This document shows, one piece after another, positions 1 to 10,804 of a stretch of 64,000 nucleotides of DNA (its first letter is position 1; each line of letters starts with the position of its first letter). Location of the stretch: positions 14,233,192 to 14,297,191 of the forward strand of contig CM076854.1 in the NCBI GenBank assembly GCA_039519185.1, written 5' to 3'. This DNA is from Astragalus membranaceus (Eukaryota > Streptophyta > Magnoliopsida > Fabales > Fabaceae). A program made the translations under genes and the position numbers. Under the pieces are notes generated by a model that saw nothing but the letters and a program-made list of their open reading frames with translations, was not told where the DNA came from and did no database searches.

Positions 1-338
1 GATCAAGAAATTGGCTTAGAAAGCAGAATCAAACTACTCAAAGAGATTGCTTCTGAGAACAATATTATTCTGCAGCTTGAACAAGTTTCAACTGTTATAG
101 ATGAGGTAATGCAGCAAAATTTTTACAACAATATTATTGTTTGATCACACTTGTTAAAAATATAGTTAATGAGTTTGTTGTCAATGCAGGAACAAGAAAC
201 AAATAAGGAAAAGCAAAAGCAGCAAGAGACTGAGATAAGGGAAGAGGAGCTTCAGAAAGAGGGGATTCTGCCATTGCTGCAGCAAAGACATTTTATGTTG
301 CTCCAGACAACCTCAATGGTTCCTTCAAGTGAAACAAG
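1..338 (+). pseudogene. Two exon-like segments of an unidentified gene (possibly IST1-like)
   Basis: Open segment 1-105 reads in frame from the window edge, contains ESRIKLLKEIASENNI, and ends at a GT donor (106). A second open segment, 190-338, follows a CAG acceptor (187-189). It is strongly charged (EQETNKEKQKQQETEIREE) and ends at a GT donor. The two join in phase 0, as expected for real exons. The LLKEIASENN stretch resembles the end of the IST1 domain (ESCRT-III-associated proteins), but that is only a weak impression. The next open segments belong to a different gene family, so this is probably a captured fragment. The upstream part lies outside the window. Confidence 0.35.
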
Positions 339-432
339 GTTAATTAATAAATTTGTACATGATGTTTTCTTGATGATGATAGATAAGGTTTTTAATTTTT
401 TCTGGCATATTAATTTTTACTGACCACAATAG

Positions 433-774
433 GTATTTAACTGGAGATGCTGAACACTGTTGGAGTGAGAATGGTGTCTCCAACATTGAAGGTGGTTGCT
501 ATGCCAAATGTATTGATCTGTCCAGGGAGAAAGAGCATGATATCTGGAATGCAATTAGGTTTGGTACAGGTATTTATTTATCTTTGACTAATTTTTTTTA
601 TCAGGAGTATCTTTAACTTATTTTAATTCAACACATTTGGTAGTCACCCCTTAATAAAAAAATGTACACTGAATGTTTTTTGTTTTGTTCCTCTCATATG
701 ATTATCAGTAGTGAAAAATGTGGTGTTCGATGAGCATACTCGAGAAGTTGATTACTCGGACAAATCAGTTACAG
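433..774 (+). pseudogene. Phosphoenolpyruvate carboxykinase (ATP) fragment, two exons
   Basis: Exon 433-569 follows an AG acceptor and encodes WSENGVSNIEGGCYAKCIDL followed by SREKEHDIWNAIRFGT. Exon 709-774 follows CAG and encodes VVFDEHTREVDYSDKSVT. Both end at GT donors and splice in a matching phase. This stretch, with the GGCYAKCIDL and VVFDEHTREVDYSDKSVT blocks, is highly characteristic of plant ATP-dependent PEP carboxykinase (oxaloacetate plus ATP to PEP, cytosolic, gluconeogenesis). Only about 68 residues of a roughly 650-residue enzyme are present. There is no active-site P-loop and no downstream exons, and the neighbours are unrelated gene fragments. It is therefore a non-functional captured piece that keeps its intron and splice sites, which implies capture of genomic DNA and not cDNA. 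Confidence 0.85.
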
Positions 775-1656
775 GTAAATACTGATTTTCTTAAGATGAA
801 TTTGGTTTCTTATGCTTTTGTTTCAAGATTGACCTCAAATTTGTGTAATGACTTGGATGGTTTCATTTTGAGTTGTTTTTAAGATAGCTGACAGCAAGAG
901 GACTCAGCTGTGACTTGGTCTTGCTAATAAACAGTTGACTTCATACATGCTTAAAAGATCATCTTGAATTCTTGCTCAACAACTAATTTTTTATTTTGAG
1001 AGATCACTTTCTATTTTATACAAAAAAAAATTAGAGGTGATTTGTTCATTAGTAGGTAGAGGCTTACCAATTCATAAGAAGCCCTTAAAATTTGATTTTG
1101 AAGAGCCGGATGAGCATTGATTGGTCCATATAGCCAACCTGAGCCATTTAGCTATCAATTCATGTATTTGTGTTTCATCTATGTTCTGTTTCAGAGTTTA
1201 ATGATTTTGTGTGATCCTAACTCCACAGCCACTACATTTTTGATTTATTTGTATCTGCATGAAGTTCTGACTGCATACATCTAACATTTTGATTCATTTT
1301 ATTATAATTTGCAGAGATCTGTTTAACATTTTTGGCTGCTTGCTGGAACCTACTACTGTAAGTGTTTCTATTGTGTCCTGAAAATTTTAAGTAACTTTGT
1401 CTTTTAAGAGCAATCTATAAAATTTGTTCTTTCTTTACCTTATTATATTAACATACATTCACATCACAGTACTGCTAAACAAAATATAAGGGACATGGCA
1501 AATGAGCCTTAGCCATATAACTCAATTCATAACTCAAATGCATCCATTAGAGAAAATAAAATTTATACAAATGATTTAAAAACTGCTGTTTTTCCAGTTG
1601 GAAAGCAAGATGATAAGAAGCAAGAACCCTCTTTACTACTTATGTTTGATGCTGTA

Positions 1657-1748
1657 GAATGTAGATTGCATCAAACACAAGACAAATGTTAGATTGCGTA
1701 ATTAGTCAGTTATAATGAATGTAGATTGCATCAAACACAAGACAAATG
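1657..1748 (+). repeat. Short direct repeat, 32 bp copies 60 bp apart
   Basis: The same 32-base string, beginning GAATGTAGATTGCATC, lies at 1657-1688 and 1717-1748. A second unrelated 32-base string, beginning ATCCAATACTTTGAC, occurs at 1785-1816 and again at 2729-2760. The latter copy sits directly after the splice donor of an exon-like segment. These duplications fit patchwork assembly of the captured region. Confidence 0.7.
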
Positions 1749-1881
1749 GTTGCATGACTTTTTGTTCTGTGGTACTTTTTATGAATCCAATACTTTGACT
1801 ACTCTCTTAAATGCAACAACTGATGGTACCTTGTCTTAGATGGCTTTGCAAATCAAACAAACCAAATACACTGCTGAACAG

Positions 1882-2727
1882 CTTCCGGAGAACCTTCTCA
1901 AAGTGATTTTTCTGCTGCTACACCAGTAATCTCTTCTGGTTTAGATGCATGTGATGGTCCCAGCAATTCAAATCAAACTCTTTGTGAAAGCTCGTGGAAA
2001 CAAGTGGGAGTGAGTAAAAGTTTAGAAAGCACTCAAAATAGAGTTAAAAGGAATATAACTAAGTAACAATAAAAATGTCCATTTAATTTTACTACATTGT
2101 AATGCTGCTTTTATGGAAATGCAGGTTTCAGAGATCAGATAATGGATATTCTGAAAGATGATAAAAAGGTATAATAACCTACTCTTTTAGTAACATATAA
2201 TATAAGGTCTAGAAGTATTGTTTTACTTTTACCTAGTGATTTTCGCTATTTTTAATAATCTGAGGGTTGATCTGGCTAAATTGTGCAGAGGAAAAGTCTA
2301 GAAAGATATGGATCAGTAACATCAATTGTTTCAGGTAGCCATTTATTTCAATATTAAAAGGAGTTATTGTGCTCAAAAGATTATTTCAATATTAATAGTT
2401 CTAGCTTCTACATACTATATTGATTTGGGTAATTGTAAATCAATAATCCTAATCATCTTCTCCAAATGATTGTTCAGAGATGACAAGGTGGACACCACAA
2501 AAAAACGTAGGGTGGAGCGTTCAAGAAAGTACGTAAAAGTATCCTTAGAAACAGAATAAAAAAGGGATCTTCCTATCTAATGCTGTATTAGATGCATGTT
2601 TCTAATTTAATAAGCTTCTGGTGCAGAATGGCCGAGGCAAAGGAAAGAAACTTGACACCAACAGTTCCCTTAGATATGCAAGCTGTCTTGAAGCGGTGTG
2701 AAAACCTTGAGAAGGAAGTTGCAAAGG
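1882..2727 (+). pseudogene. Exon-like segments of an unidentified nuclear protein gene
   Basis: Successive short open segments are each bounded by plausible AG/GT splice sites. About 1884-2003 contains SDFSAATPVISSGLDACDG. About 2124-2168 contains FRDQIMDILKDDKK. About 2288-2335 contains RKSLERYGSVTSIVS. About 2480-2529 contains DDKVDTTKKRRVERSRK. About 2628-2727 contains MAEAKERNLTP and VLKRCENLEKEVAK. The composition (basic KKRR/RSRK stretch, then a heptad-like coiled coil) suggests a nuclear coiled-coil protein. I considered a TITAN9-like protein but cannot confirm it. The last segment runs on into intron and no further coiled-coil exons follow, so the gene is partial. I infer it is another captured fragment. 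Confidence 0.45.
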
Positions 2728-3541
2728 TATCCAATACTTTGACTACTCTCTTAAATGCAAGAACATTGTGCAAAGAACTAGTTTTTTTTTTGTAACTTCA
2801 CATTTTATTATCACTACTTTGTCATATGATTTTGTACCCATCTCACTTTTCTTCCCCTTATTGTTTGAGTCTCAATTCCTGCATTACCCTTCTTTTTGGT
2901 GTCCACCTTAGTGATCGGCGGCTGCCTAACACAATTATGGAGTGTATTAGAAAATTTGGCTGTTAAGGATCTTGAACTAAATGTGGACTTTCAGTTTAGA
3001 CATTGTAGTTCATTTTTCTCTCTCTTTAGCTGGGTGGGAGTGAAGTATAACATCATATATGTAGTTCTATAATGACAATAATCTTGTATGATGGTGGACC
3101 ATTGAAGACTATCTAGTCTTTTGACTTAATCACTTTTTCTTTTACATGTCCCAATACTATTTTTGATCCTTGCTTGATCCCTTTTCAATACAATATTATT
3201 GGTTTTGTATTTTAGAGATGGGTGGTTTACTAACTAAACAAGCTCAATGTGATAGAATCCCTTGCATTATGTCAATTTGGAAATATGTCAATTTGGATGT
3301 TCTGATTCATTGCATTATGTCAATTTGGAAATCACGATTCGGAAATAGATATTTTGATTCATTATTTGAATGTTGATTGGATAACCTTGACATATGTCAA
3401 TTTGATTTATTTTTCTTGTTAAGTTTCTTTTTCTAGTAGATGTTCTTTACTATAGTTAATAATGTATATGCATTACAGGCTTACAGCTCTCTTATATATG
3501 CAGTGAATAAGAGATGTTCTTATACTAGACTGTTTTTGCAG

Positions 3542-3769
3542 GCTGTTTCACTTATAGCCTCGTACTTGCAAGTTACTTTGCGGTATCCTATACGGTTGGG
3601 TGCCTCTCATTCATACATTATTGACAATGCACCTTCAATAGAGCTAACATCTTCTGAAGCATCATCAAGTGCAATGTCTTTCACAAATGCCAAGCATGTA
3701 GAGTTCCCCCTGTTTTTAGAAGGTCAAGACACAACAAGAGCAGCTTATGCCGTATTTTTGCTAAACAAG
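3542..3769 (+). pseudogene. VPS38/UVRAG-like autophagy protein, single exon
   Basis: A 76-codon exon lies between a TTTTTGCAG acceptor (to 3541) and a GT donor (3770). It contains AVSLIASYLQVTLRYPIRLG, then NAKHVEFPLFLEGQDTTRAA and YAVFLLNK. These blocks match the C-terminal BARA-like region of plant UVRAG/VPS38, a subunit of the class III phosphatidylinositol 3-kinase complex in endosomal sorting and autophagy. The next exon of such a gene, which should follow the intron, is absent; DUF2828-like sequence comes instead. Upstream exons are also missing. The reading frame is intact, but as an isolated exon it cannot make the protein. Confidence 0.8.
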
Positions 3770-3889
3770 GTATATATTTACATTTACTTTTATATTCGCC
3801 CTGTAGCTGTTCTCCAGCTTTGAATATAATGCTTAGTTTGAATATAATGCTTACTTTTATATTCTCCCTGTAGCTGTTCTCCAGCTGTG

Positions 3890-4032
3890 GTTTTTGATCG
3901 CATATTGGAGGTGGCTGTCAATGGGAATCTAAAGGCGGATCAGATGATTAAGAGGGTGTTTGTATTCAGTTGCATGTAGTTTGACGAAGCCTCTATGAAC
4001 CCTTGGGAGACTGATTACCAAGCAATCACTAG
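3890..4032 (+). pseudogene. DUF2828-domain protein fragment with premature stop
   Basis: After a CTCCAG acceptor-like site the frame reads VVFDRILEVAVNGNLKADQM then IKRVFVFSCM. A TAG follows at 3977-3979, and then FDEASMNPWETDYQAIT in the same frame. The MIKRVFVFSxMxFDEAS..NPWETDY block is a hallmark of plant DUF2828 proteins, whose function is unknown. The stop replaces a codon inside the conserved block, so the fragment is dead. It starts about 120 bp after the VPS38-like exon, although the two families are unrelated. Confidence 0.75.
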
Positions 4033-4489
4033 TTGTGTTAGATTAGCTTCCTTCTGTACTGTCTAACAGTTTGTTTAGTTTTATGATATATCAGATGTCA
4101 CTTATCAGATTTTTTTAAACAAATTTATGATATTCTTTTGTTTATATGCTTCTGTCCTCCTTCTGTACTGCTTTTATTGTGTATGTGACTGCTTGTGTCA
4201 TTTATTTGTGCAATGCTTATACTAGGGAATTGCATATTCACCTCTTCATGCTTGTCTAAAGACACACATTATAGGAGGATTTGATTTTCTGATATGATGA
4301 TTTCTTTCAGCTATCACTGAATGTTTTTTTTATAATTGTTTTGTTCTACTAATTTTGAAATGTTTGTTTTGTTGATTTGTTGGCAATCAATTAGTGGTGT
4401 CTGTAATTTGGATTGGCCATATTCCAAGTTACAGATGATTAGAGTGATGAATTTCGTATAACCAGGGTGTAACCAAAATTAAAAAAAAA

Positions 4490-5018
4490 AAAAAACTTTT
4501 AAGGTCAGACGCAATAAAGCTTGACTTTAAATCATACTTACGAAGTCAGGCAAGAATTAATGCTTGATTTCGTAAGTATGATTTAAAGTCAAGCATTTAT
4601 TCTTGCTTGACTTTAAATCATACTTACGAAGTCAGGCAAGAATAAAATGCTTGACTTTAAATCATACTTACGAAGTCAGGCAAGAATTAATGCTTGACTT
4701 CGTAAGTATGATTTAAAGTCAAGCATTTATTCTTGCTTGACTTTAAATCATACTAAAGAAGTCAGGCAAAAAATGCTTGACTTTAAATCATACTTACGAA
4801 GTCAGGCAAGAATAAATGCTTGACTTTAAAACAGACTTACGAAGTCAAGCGCAATAAATGCTTGACTTTAAATCTGACTTACGAAGTCAGGCTATCGCTT
4901 GAATTTAAAACTCCAGACATACAAAGTCGACTTAATAAAAGTCAAGCGCCCGCCTGACTTTAAATCCCCTTTTCGGCCTGACTTTAAATTCCCTTTTCGC
5001 CTGACTTTAAATCCCTTT
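4490..5018. repeat. Subterminal array of direct and inverted repeats (CACTA-like)
   Basis: After an A-run (about 4478-4494), a unit containing GACTTTAAATCATACTTACG, AAGTCAGGCAAG and their reverse complements recurs about ten times in both orientations. Near the right edge it degenerates into shorter CTGACTTTAAATCCC units. Dense short direct and inverted motifs next to a terminus are typical of CACTA subterminal regions, where the transposase accessory protein binds. Single strands of this block could fold into long hairpins. Confidence 0.7.
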
Positions 5019-5030
5019 TTTGCACTAGTG
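5016..5030. mobile_element. Putative right terminus of a CACTA element carrying the gene fragments
   Basis: The sequence TTTTTTGCACTAGTG ends at 5030. Read inward, it begins CACTAGTGCAAAAAA, the expected form of a CACTA-superfamily inverted terminus. It sits exactly at the end of the subterminal repeat block. If correct, everything from before position 1 to 5030 is one element that picked up pieces of at least four genes. The left terminus and the 3-bp TSD partner (TGG on this side) lie outside the window, so the assignment is provisional. Confidence 0.5.
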
Positions 5031-6428
5031 TGGTCGGTTGAGATGTGTGAACTTCATCTCATTCTGTCGAGTAATGTTCGGCCGAGCCTTCGTGTATATC
5101 GGTTGGTCCGATTGGGAAAATAATCCTTCGAGATTGGGTGGTAGTCCCTCAGGTGTTACTATTGCCTGATAGTCCTTCTTCTATCAAGTCATTTGGATCT
5201 TGGGTTGTAGTCCCTCAGGTGTTACTATTACTTGATAATTATGATTGATGAGACATTTTTGACCAGTCAACCATTTGACCATCTGACTTTGACCAAATTG
5301 CCTTTGTTTCTAGTACTTGGATTGTCGTTTTCCGTGCTTCATAAATGTTGTGTCTCGTAACGTGTTCCCCCACTGGTTATTAAAGGGGGTATATGCTTGG
5401 ACCATTTTGTAATCTTTTCCCTTTCTCCTTTCTATGTTGTAATGTGATGCTCTTCTATTGTTGTGCTGAGATTGCCTCTACCTTCTTGAGTTTTCTGTGC
5501 ATTCTTGGGGGCGTTTGGCTATGCTCTAAGAATGCCAAAAAATTCAAGGTGGGAGTCGTTGATTTTCTAGAGTTGTGGGTCTTCGCCGTTTTGTGTTATT
5601 GTTTTGTCTACGAGAGTGCCCAGAAAACTCAAAATGTTTTGTTCGGCCAAAATGATTTGGGTTAATCCTAGAAATGCAGCCCTTGTCATCCATTCCGGGC
5701 CCATTGTCTTCCTTTGGTTGTGGATTCCAAAAGAGTTCTTCGTGGTGGTTGTCGAATGAAACTAGGCCTCTACAGTCCTTCGCTCGCGCCCGATCCGGGT
5801 AGCTTGCCGAAGGCTTGGGGTGGGGAACTACTAGCTTCTTAGTGTCGGGGATTTCTTGCTAGTAGTGACCTTCGCTGGTTGATCTCTGACTCCTGTCTTC
5901 CAGCTTGCCTTGGGAGTAAAGTGTAGGACTTGCGACACAGAACAAAAACAACTTTGCAGAGGTTCGGCGATGATGCTAATCGTGTATAGGGTTAGGTTAT
6001 AATGTAATTTGTTCTTTTGTAATTTAGCTATTGTTGGATTTGTATGTAATTTTTACCGAAATAACATACTACTTATCGTGACAGGATGAAATACTCTTTA
6101 GCCCTTTATTGCCTTGCGGTTGGTTTTAAGCACAATGTTTGTTTTTACGATTTGCTGGACTAACCTTATGATTATGATCGACTTTCGGTCATTTTCTTTG
6201 TGTGCTTTACTTTTGTTTTTAGTTTGTTTTGTAGCATGGCGTGCCCAAGGGTGGACGTCCTCTTTCGCTTAGTCTCCATCTGTCAAGACTTGTTTAGTTT
6301 GGTGCCCAAGGGTGGACGTCCTCTTTCGCTTAGTCTCCATCTTCCAATAGAATTTTTGATTCTTTGGGCAGTGATTTTTGCGATACCGCCCATTGTGGTC
6401 CTATCCGGCTCATTATTTGTCACTATCA
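5031..6428. other. Unassigned intergenic/repeat-like sequence
   Basis: No recognisable gene is present. It contains a duplicated phrase (CCCTCAGGTGTTACTATT near 5147 and near 5212). A 61-bp tandem duplication has 40-base copies at 6241-6280 and 6302-6341. The ORF at 5393-5665 is Cys/Leu/Phe-rich and matches nothing I know. The region could be an old LTR or a 3' gene relic. Confidence 0.4.
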
Positions 6429-6500
6429 TTACTTGAATAATGATGTAAGTTGTAACCAAGTAAGCCTTAAATAAGATAATGTAACCGAGCTCTATTTTAG
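6429..6500 (+). pseudogene. Remnant of a CLE-gene 3' end
   Basis: From ACTTGAATAATGATGTAA through GTAACCAAGTAAGCCTTAAA to CCGAGCTC, this parallels the stop codon and 3' UTR of the multi-CLE gene (from about 19425), with small insertions. Only the tail is present and no CLE repeat precedes it. It shows that this CLE locus, or its 3' end, has been duplicated. Confidence 0.6.
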
Positions 6501-7060
6501 CTGGTTTAGAGTTACAAGCTAATCTTGTCCCTCTAATAGATAAATCTGTTTATTCTAATAAAACAGATTTATCAATTAAATAGATAAATCAGTAGTTGAA
6601 AAATGCAAGAGTAGTCAAACAAAAATTGACACCTTTGAGGGACAAGCAACTCACCACACATTATCAAGAAACTAAATTTGGATCAAAACTTTGCTGCAGC
6701 TAAAACAATATATTATAACAAGACTTAATAAGAAAGGATTTCATATTATTTTCCACCCATATCCACACAGCCTCACATCCACCTTTTGGTTGCATTTCAT
6801 ACAAAATTAAATCTAATATATGCACTTCCTCTAATTCATCATTACACAGCTCGGGAGTCCAAGCAAGCGCCCATTCCTAGCGCCCCGAATCTGTCCAGAA
6901 TCCCAAATCAGCAAACCGCACAATTTTTTGCACAGAGACATAAGCAAGCAAATTCCTCTCGGAGCAAATCATTACTAATCCAGTTTTGATTCCAAAGCAT
7001 TACATTACCCCATTCCTCAACACACATCTCACGGATGACAGAAAAAGTTTTGAATAGAAT
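6500..7060. other. Unassigned AT-rich sequence
   Basis: No gene is recognisable. A short inverted repeat of AGATAAATCTGTTT occurs at about 6537-6600. The remainder may be the 3' region of the adjacent minus-strand LINE. Confidence 0.3.
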
Positions 7061-8270
7061 TTAAATCCTACCCTAGTGACAATAAATCACGCCACCAAAG
7101 AGAATCATTTTTGCTCCATCTTTCTTCATCCCTGCAAGTAAACGTAACGACCAGATCACCATATCTGAACTCTAAGATATCCCTCCAAACAGCTTTTCTA
7201 TCAATTAAACGTCTCTTTTCCATTTTGCGAGCAAAGAAATATTGAAAATCTCCAAGTTTTTGATCCCTAACCCCTCTTCCTTTTTAGGTTTACACACATT
7301 ACCTCAAGCCACCCAAAAAATCTTCTTATCATCATTCTTGGAACCCCAAAGAAATTGTATCTTAATCAATTCCTTTCAAACAAGTTTAGGGGCTTTAAAG
7401 AATAAAAAAATACAAAGGAATACTATTAAGTATGGGGGTGATTGAAGTAACTCTACCTCCCAAACAGAGATGCCGACCTTTCCCAGATGATAACCGTCCA
7501 CGAATTGGCTCCACCACCGACTTCCAAGAACTATCCACCTAGGATTAGCCCCTACCAGAATTCCTAAAAATCTAAACTGAAGTAAGGATATGCAACAAGA
7601 AAGAAATACCGAAGCTACATCTAGAAAATCCTGACAAGTTCAAATCCTCTGAAAATCATCTTTATATTGCACATATTATTCCAAGTCCCTTTCCCAGCAC
7701 AATAGTGTCATCCGGAAATTGCATCAATGAATAATGAATAGAAGGAGACACTTCATACCTCTCAAAACTCCCCAACCTCACAACATTTTGAATTAACGCA
7801 GTCAAAACTTCAGCAGCAATAAAAAAATAGAAAATGTGATAATTGATCAATTTGTCTCAAACCTTTATGCATCTGAAGCTCTTCTGTAGGACTCCCATTC
7901 ACCAACAAATACAATCTTGCATCCAAGTAATCCACCTCTGATCAAAGCCGATATGCTTGAACTTATAAGTTAGAAAATCTCAAAAAACAGAATCATACGC
8001 CTTCTCAAAATCTGCCTTGAACAAAAAACACCCAACTTCCCACCTCTTCGCAAGGTCAGCAATCTCATTTACAACCAGACCCCGTCAAAAATTTATCTAC
8101 CTACAATGAAAGTAAATTGACAAGGAGACATCACTTTAACAATAATCCTTTTTAGCCTCGCCGCTAAAAGTTTGGAAAAGAATTTATAAAGAAACCCAAC
8201 AAAACAAATAGGCCTATAATCTCTTAGACCTTGAGGATTCCTTTTTTGGATTCAATAATGTGTTAGAACA
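7060..8270 (-). mobile_element. Degenerate LINE (non-LTR retrotransposon) reverse transcriptase
   Basis: On the minus strand, reading from 8270 downward, fragments of a LINE-1-type reverse transcriptase appear in order. They are a RPICFVGFLYKFFSKLLAAR block (about 8150-8230), a collapsed domain, and IAAEVLTALIQNVVRLGSFE with the degenerate catalytic motif FPDDT (about 7715-7730; FADD is usual). The low-similarity C-terminal region follows. Stops and frameshifts are frequent and no long ORF survives. There is no endonuclease domain, so the copy is also 5'-truncated, as is common for LINEs. It is non-functional. Confidence 0.75.
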
Positions 8271-8279
8271 ACAACATTT

Positions 8280-9121
8280 AGACAATACTGACCATTTTCA
8301 TTGATGAGTAGTGAGCTATTGGTTGAGTATTGGCGCTTGTAAAAACTATTAAAGATATAGTGTAAAAATAATTAATTGAACATTTTTTTTGACACACTAA
8401 TTTAACATTATTTTGGCATAAAACTAAAAGGCTAAAACATCAAATATTATGAAGCGGGGAGTAATGGTTATCGTGTTGTGGGTGCACAGTAACCACCGGC
8501 TTTCTAGTGGCTAATCAACATCATGAAACTTGGTTGACCATGTGTACCCAGTTTTGCCGGTTCTTGTGGTCCTCCCCCTCCTAATATAATTTTTGTCACA
8601 CTCAAGACTCAAACTTGAGATTTTGAGGTGGGATCTGAATTCAGTTACTACTCGAACTATTAAAAAGTTAAAGAAATAACTAGATAACGATATTTATGTT
8701 ATTAAAGAGAATCAAGTCCCCGACCGATATTGGTAGTGTGTTTTCAGCAACATGGGAATGATAGCTCCTTAATTCGAACATGGGTGTCACCGTCTAATAG
8801 TGTGTGATGATATATTTTTGTAATTTCATAGGTTGATAAAACAAAATGAAAAGACGAATGACTTAATTAACTAATTAAAAGCATTGGGATTTTGGTTCAT
8901 TTAATTTTAAATGCAATACAAAAAATTTCGGGCCGATAGAAATATTATTCACCTCTGTAGTTTACCCGGATCAGAGACTACAAAAGCTTGGATCATGTTT
9001 GTTTGTTGATGGAGTTCTTTTTCACTTTCTCTTCTAAAGTTGTTATTTATTCACACATGTTGTTATTTTTATTTACATATCTAGCCAAACCCTTTCCTTG
9101 TTGAAAATTAATAAGTTTTAG
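8280..9121. other. Unassigned AT-rich sequence
   Basis: I see no gene or complete element. A region around 8460-8660 contains phrases such as CAAACTTGAGATTTTGAGG, reminiscent of old repeats, but nothing I can assign. Confidence 0.3.
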
Positions 9122-9376
9122 TGTGTAAGGAATATTGTGATATTATGGATGTTTACTACCTTTCTTCCACATTCTCACTACCTACTTTACTAATTAGGGT
9201 ATTAATGAAATTTTATGATTGACCACTCACTTGTCAATACACTCTATAAATAGGACTCACTCTTATATTGTAGTGATACTAGCTAGTGAAGAGAATAATA
9301 GAAAGACTTTCATCTTTTCTCTTTCTCTCATTCTTTTATTCTTCTTCTTACTCTAGTTTTGATGATTTTCGTAACA
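9122..9376 (+). mobile_element. Ty1/copia-type LTR (about 255 bp)
   Basis: It begins with TGTGTAAGGAATATTGTGAT and contains a TATA box (CTATAAATAGG, about 9243-9253). A CT-rich transcribed segment follows, and it ends GTAACA at 9376. The next bases (CGTTGTCAACACC) resemble the primer-binding region that follows LTRs of some plant copia elements (CGTTATCAGCAC type). No partner LTR is visible; the rest of this element was probably displaced or deleted. Confidence 0.55.
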
Positions 9377-10320
9377 CGTTGTCAACACCAAACTATACCA
9401 TATGATTGACGGCATAATCATCTTCATTGCAAGAATTCTTCTTCTTCCTCCTCCTATCATTTATTTGTGATCTTGCCTATGTTTTAACTCATTTTATGTT
9501 TTATCTCATTTTTCATTTATTTATCATTGTTGATAAAAGTTTGTTAAATAGTTTCTGAAGAACTATAAGTTCATTATCCAAGCATCTCGAAGGATTGCAC
9601 AAATAATTGTTTCTATGTTTCATTGTTTATAATATAGTTCCTGAAGAACTTAAAATTTTTAAATCCAAGCATCCTTGAAGGATTGTGGTATAGTTCCTAA
9701 AGAAATGATGATTTGGTAATCCAGTATCTTTGTATGATTGCACAAAGAATAGTTCTCTTTATCACTGTCTGTGAAGAATTGTGGTAGTTCTTGAAGAACT
9801 CAAAGAAAAAAAATATCCAAGCATCCAGGTAGGATTGCTCAAAGCATGATTTTCCGTCAATGTCTAGATTTTGTGGTATAGTTTTTGAAGAACAATTGAT
9901 TAGAAAATATATTTTCTTTGATCATCGTATATGAAAGATTTGTGATCGAGTTCCTAAAGAACATGACTTTTACGCAATGATTGCAATCTATAAAATCTAT
10001 TTGATCTTAGTATGTTTTGAAGCAATGGGAATCAAGAGAAATGACATATAATTTACGTCTCAAATATTCTCACGAATTAGAAAAATGAGAAAATATTTCC
10101 AAAAAATATTATGAATCAATATTATGTGATATGGTGATTGAAAATAATACTCACAAACCACTCAATGAGTTGAAAGTTCATTCCCAGAAGTGAATGATTC
10201 ACATTAAAATTTTGGTACAAGAAAAGTTGTGGTGATGAATGTTGATGTGGTAAATATTATCATTATCCTATTTATGTGTCATTTGTATCATTTGTGATTG
10301 TGACCTTTGTTATTCCTAAT
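9377..10320 (+). repeat. Copia leader with imperfect tandem repeats
   Basis: Between 9545 and about 9960, five diverged units alternate TAGTTCCTGAAGAACT-like and ATCCAAGCATCCTTGAAGGA-like phrases. The first phrase is itself a small inverted repeat (GTTC..GAAC). No gag ORF follows. The leader breaks off near 10330, before the Tat-type LTR. Confidence 0.5.
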
Positions 10321-10804
10321 AATGTTGTAATATCTTATGGAAAAATGTAACTTCTCTTCTTCCTTATGCTTAGAATTCCAAATAAAAAAATTGCATATAA
10401 AAAGAATAAGAAGAATTTATTGTATGACTAGATCCTTAAGAACTAGACATCTTATGTTCTTATTTTTCATCCTAATATTTTGTTATCTTCTCGTAATGAA
10501 GCCGCCACCAAAGTTTAGTTTAAGGGCAAACATTGGAAAATCCCTTTTGGAATGGATAAGGGTCCTTGAGACCAGATGAGGGTTCCGGAGTCGGTTATGC
10601 GTGGGAAAGGTATTAACACCCTACGACATCCTTCCTAATGAAGGTTACCTACTAACTAATTGTAGGAAAAAATATTAATTTGAAAATGTTTATTTTACCC
10701 TTTTATTGTGAATTAAAGGAAACTAAGAGAAAGAAAAGACTTGATATTTTTTGAATTGAAGAAATGGGTTATTTAGGAAAAGGCTAAAAAAAGTTTTTTA
10801 TTAG

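Noticed and set aside
169..423. 84-codon ORF as a complete small gene
   Set aside because: It reads through a splice donor at 339 into intron; the coding part (190-338) continues a frame from an upstream exon.
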